NCBI GenBank assembly: GCA_030746775.1
Contig: JASLLZ010000013.1
Coordinates: 1-47,528 of the forward strand
DNA from: Rhodospirillales bacterium
GTDB taxonomy: Bacteria > Pseudomonadota > Alphaproteobacteria > Rhodospirillales > JASLLZ01
Direction: 5' to 3'
DNA length: 47,528 nucleotides
A model generated the notes under the pieces. It was not told the origin of the DNA. It was given only the letters and a program-made list of their open reading frames with translations, and ran no database searches. Position 1 is the stretch's first letter; each line of letters begins with the position of its first letter. This document shows positions 45,952-47,528 of the stretch, piece after piece. The position numbers and the translations under genes are program-made.

Positions 45952-47355
45952 ATGGGTGATGCCGGGCGGCCGCGGATTTCGATGGGGCTGTCGGCGCGCC
46001 TTCTTCTGCTGACCGTGTTTTTCATCATGCTCAGCGAGTTCCTCATTTATGCCCCCTCCATCGGGCGCTACCGCAAGGTTTACCTTGAAGAGGTGGTTAC
46101 CCAGGCTCACCTGGCTACCTTGACCCTGGATCCCGACTCGGCTGTCAAGGTGGACGCCGAGTTGGAACAAAAGGTTCTGGCCGAGGTTGGCGCCCACGGC
46201 ATCATGTTGATCCGGCCCGACCGCCGCGTGCTGGCCGTCAGCAAGGACATGCCGCCGGCGATTGACGCCGCCTTCGATCTGCGCGAAGGCGGTTTCATGG
46301 TCTGGATTCGCGACGCCATGGTCGCTCAGCTGCAAAGTGAAAACCGGGTCCTGCGCGTTCTCGCCTCGTCGCCCAGGGACCCCGGCGTCACCATCGAGGT
46401 GGTGCTCGACGAGACGCCCTTGCGCCTGTCCATGTACGGCTATTCGTCGCGCATCTTGCAGCTTTCCGTCGTTATCGCGTTGATCACGGCGGGGCTCTTG
46501 TACCTCAGCCTGCAATGGCTGACGGTCAGGCCGATGCGCCGCATCACCGAGACCCTGACCGCCTTTCGCGAAGACCCCGAGGACGAGGAACGGACCATCG
46601 CCGCCAGCCACCGCACCGACGAGGTCGGCGTCGCCCAGCGCGAACTGGCCATCATGCAAGATCAGGTGCGTGCCGCGTTGCGCCAGAAGACGCGCCTGGC
46701 GACGCTGGGCGCCGCCGTGGCCAAGATCAACCACGATTTGCGCAATACCTTGGCGACCGCGGTGCTGGTATCGGACCGCCTGTCCGATATCGACGACCCC
46801 GAAGTCAAGCGCATGGCGCCCCGGCTTTTCGATGCCATCGACCGGGCCGTCCAGTTGTGCAGTCATACCCTCAACTATGTGGCCGACTCGACGCCGCCGC
46901 TAAGACGGGCGCGCTTTCCCCTGCGCGACTTGGTCGAGGAAGCCGGCTGAGCGGTGCTGTTGGCCGAGCCGAGGGAAAAGCGCCCCCGGTGGCGCAACGA
47001 AGTGCCGGCGGAGCTTGAGGTCAACGCCGATCGCGAACAGCTCTTCCGCGTGCTCGGCAACCTGGGGCGCAACGCCTGTCAGGCGGGAACCGCCACCCTG
47101 GGCGCCACCGCCGAGGACAATGCCGAGTCGGTCACCCTTGACATCATCGACGACGGGCCGGGGCTCACGCCGAGGGCGCGCGAGAGTCTGTTTCAACCCT
47201 TTGCCGGCTCGACGAGGACCGGTGGCAGCGGTCTCGGCCTGGTTATCGCGCGCGACATCATGCGCGCCCACGGCGGCGATATCGCACTGTTGAGAAGCGG
47301 CGAGGGCGGCACCACTTTCCGCCTCACGCTTCCCCGGCGACGCCGGGGCGGCTAG
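45952..47355 (+). pseudogene. Sensor histidine kinase split by an in-frame TGA
   Basis: A single frame encodes a kinase, with a TGA at 46948-46950. The first part (332 residues) has spans at about 13-33 and 168-188, a periplasmic sensor between them, a HAMP-like stretch and the phospho-acceptor His261 in KINHDLRNTL. After the TGA, from GTG 46954, 133 residues carry the ATPase domain: N box NLGRNACQAG, G1 DDGPGL and G2 GGSGLGLVIA. All parts are otherwise intact. A single change (for example CGA or TGG to TGA) would explain it. The second part could be made separately from the GTG, helped by GAGGA upstream, giving a two-piece kinase. No response regulator gene is adjacent. Confidence 0.82.
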
Positions 47356-47451
47356 TTTCGTTGAAGCCGACAACGCGTTACAGTAAGGGAACGAGGCGGC
47401 CGCTTTGTTCGATTGTTTTCCAAACATCTGTCACGGGAGGGTCTGACGACC

Positions 47452-47528
47452 ATGAGCACGGGAATGATTTTGTTCGAAAAAGACGATGGCGTCGGGACGA
47501 TCACGATAAACCGGGAGAAGAAGCTCAA
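47452..47528 (+). CDS. Enoyl-CoA hydratase/isomerase family protein, N-terminal fragment
   Basis: The last 77 bases open with ATG 47452 after GGGAGGG. They encode MSTGMILFEKDDGVGTITIN and a few more residues, the usual start of crotonase-fold proteins (first strand pair before the substrate loop). The rest is beyond the right edge, so the substrate cannot be assigned. Confidence 0.75.
   Translation, partial: MSTGMILFEKDDGVGTITINREKKL

Noticed and set aside
46948-46950. TGA as selenocysteine in the histidine kinase
   Set aside because: No selenoprotein kinase of this kind is known to me, the position is a domain linker, and no typical hairpin directly follows. A nonsense change or split gene is simpler.

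Overview
The window is high-GC, densely packed chromosomal DNA. It most resembles an alphaproteobacterium of the Rhodospirillales type. That reading rests on gene families and gene order, not on a database search. Pointers are the order rpmH-rnpA-yidD-yidC-engB-argB, the order ffs-dnaX-ybaB-recR, a 44-residue L34 protein, a CycM-like membrane-anchored cytochrome c, and YejABEF-type transporter genes. No tRNA, rRNA, CRISPR array, insertion sequence or phage gene was seen.

Layout. (1) 1-3215, minus: gltD then gltB, the NADPH-glutamate synthase subunits; gltB runs off the left edge. (2) 3481-4281, plus: uppP. (3) 4381-13992, minus: a nine-gene block. It is headed by a YejABEF-like peptide ABC transporter and followed by three GhrA-type 2-hydroxyacid dehydrogenase paralogues, with a TauD/TfdA-type dioxygenase between the first and second of them in transcription order. 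This is the best candidate in the window for an undescribed metabolic system. (4) 14071-17176: hisN and a membrane cytochrome c (minus), then kdsB and pheA (plus). (5) 17179-21592: an envelope module. A polytopic membrane protein gene interrupted at a (TTTTG)3 tract and a cupredoxin-like protein gene lie on minus. A secreted beta-propeller gene and an SDR fused to an N-terminal membrane anchor lie on plus, ending in a strong terminator. (6) 21633-25902, minus: an RhlE-type helicase, a DUF3137/LemA pair and nudC. (7) 26071-35191: a frameshifted lipoprotein, SRP RNA, dnaX-ybaB-recR, rmuC (minus), def-fmt, oligopeptidase B (minus) and truA. (8) 35233-39266: an EcsC-like protein, a small membrane protein, a pyrimidine 5'-nucleotidase (minus), and a frameshifted EAL protein (plus). 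(9) 39268-43453, minus: argB, engB, yidC, yidD, rnpA and rpmH behind a near-consensus promoter. (10) 43700-47528, plus: a VTT membrane protein, a MerA-like flavoprotein, a histidine kinase split by an in-frame TGA, and the start of an enoyl-CoA hydratase.

Common thread. Four accessory genes are interrupted: the membrane protein near 17.8 kb, the lipoprotein at 26.5 kb, the EAL protein at 37.6 kb and the kinase at 46.95 kb. I saw no interruption in the roughly 30 housekeeping genes. Two of the breaks lie in regulators. The break at 17.8 kb lies in a pentanucleotide tract and would be repaired exactly by loss of one unit, which is the signature of a phase-variable gene. Read-level checking is needed to separate biology from assembly error.
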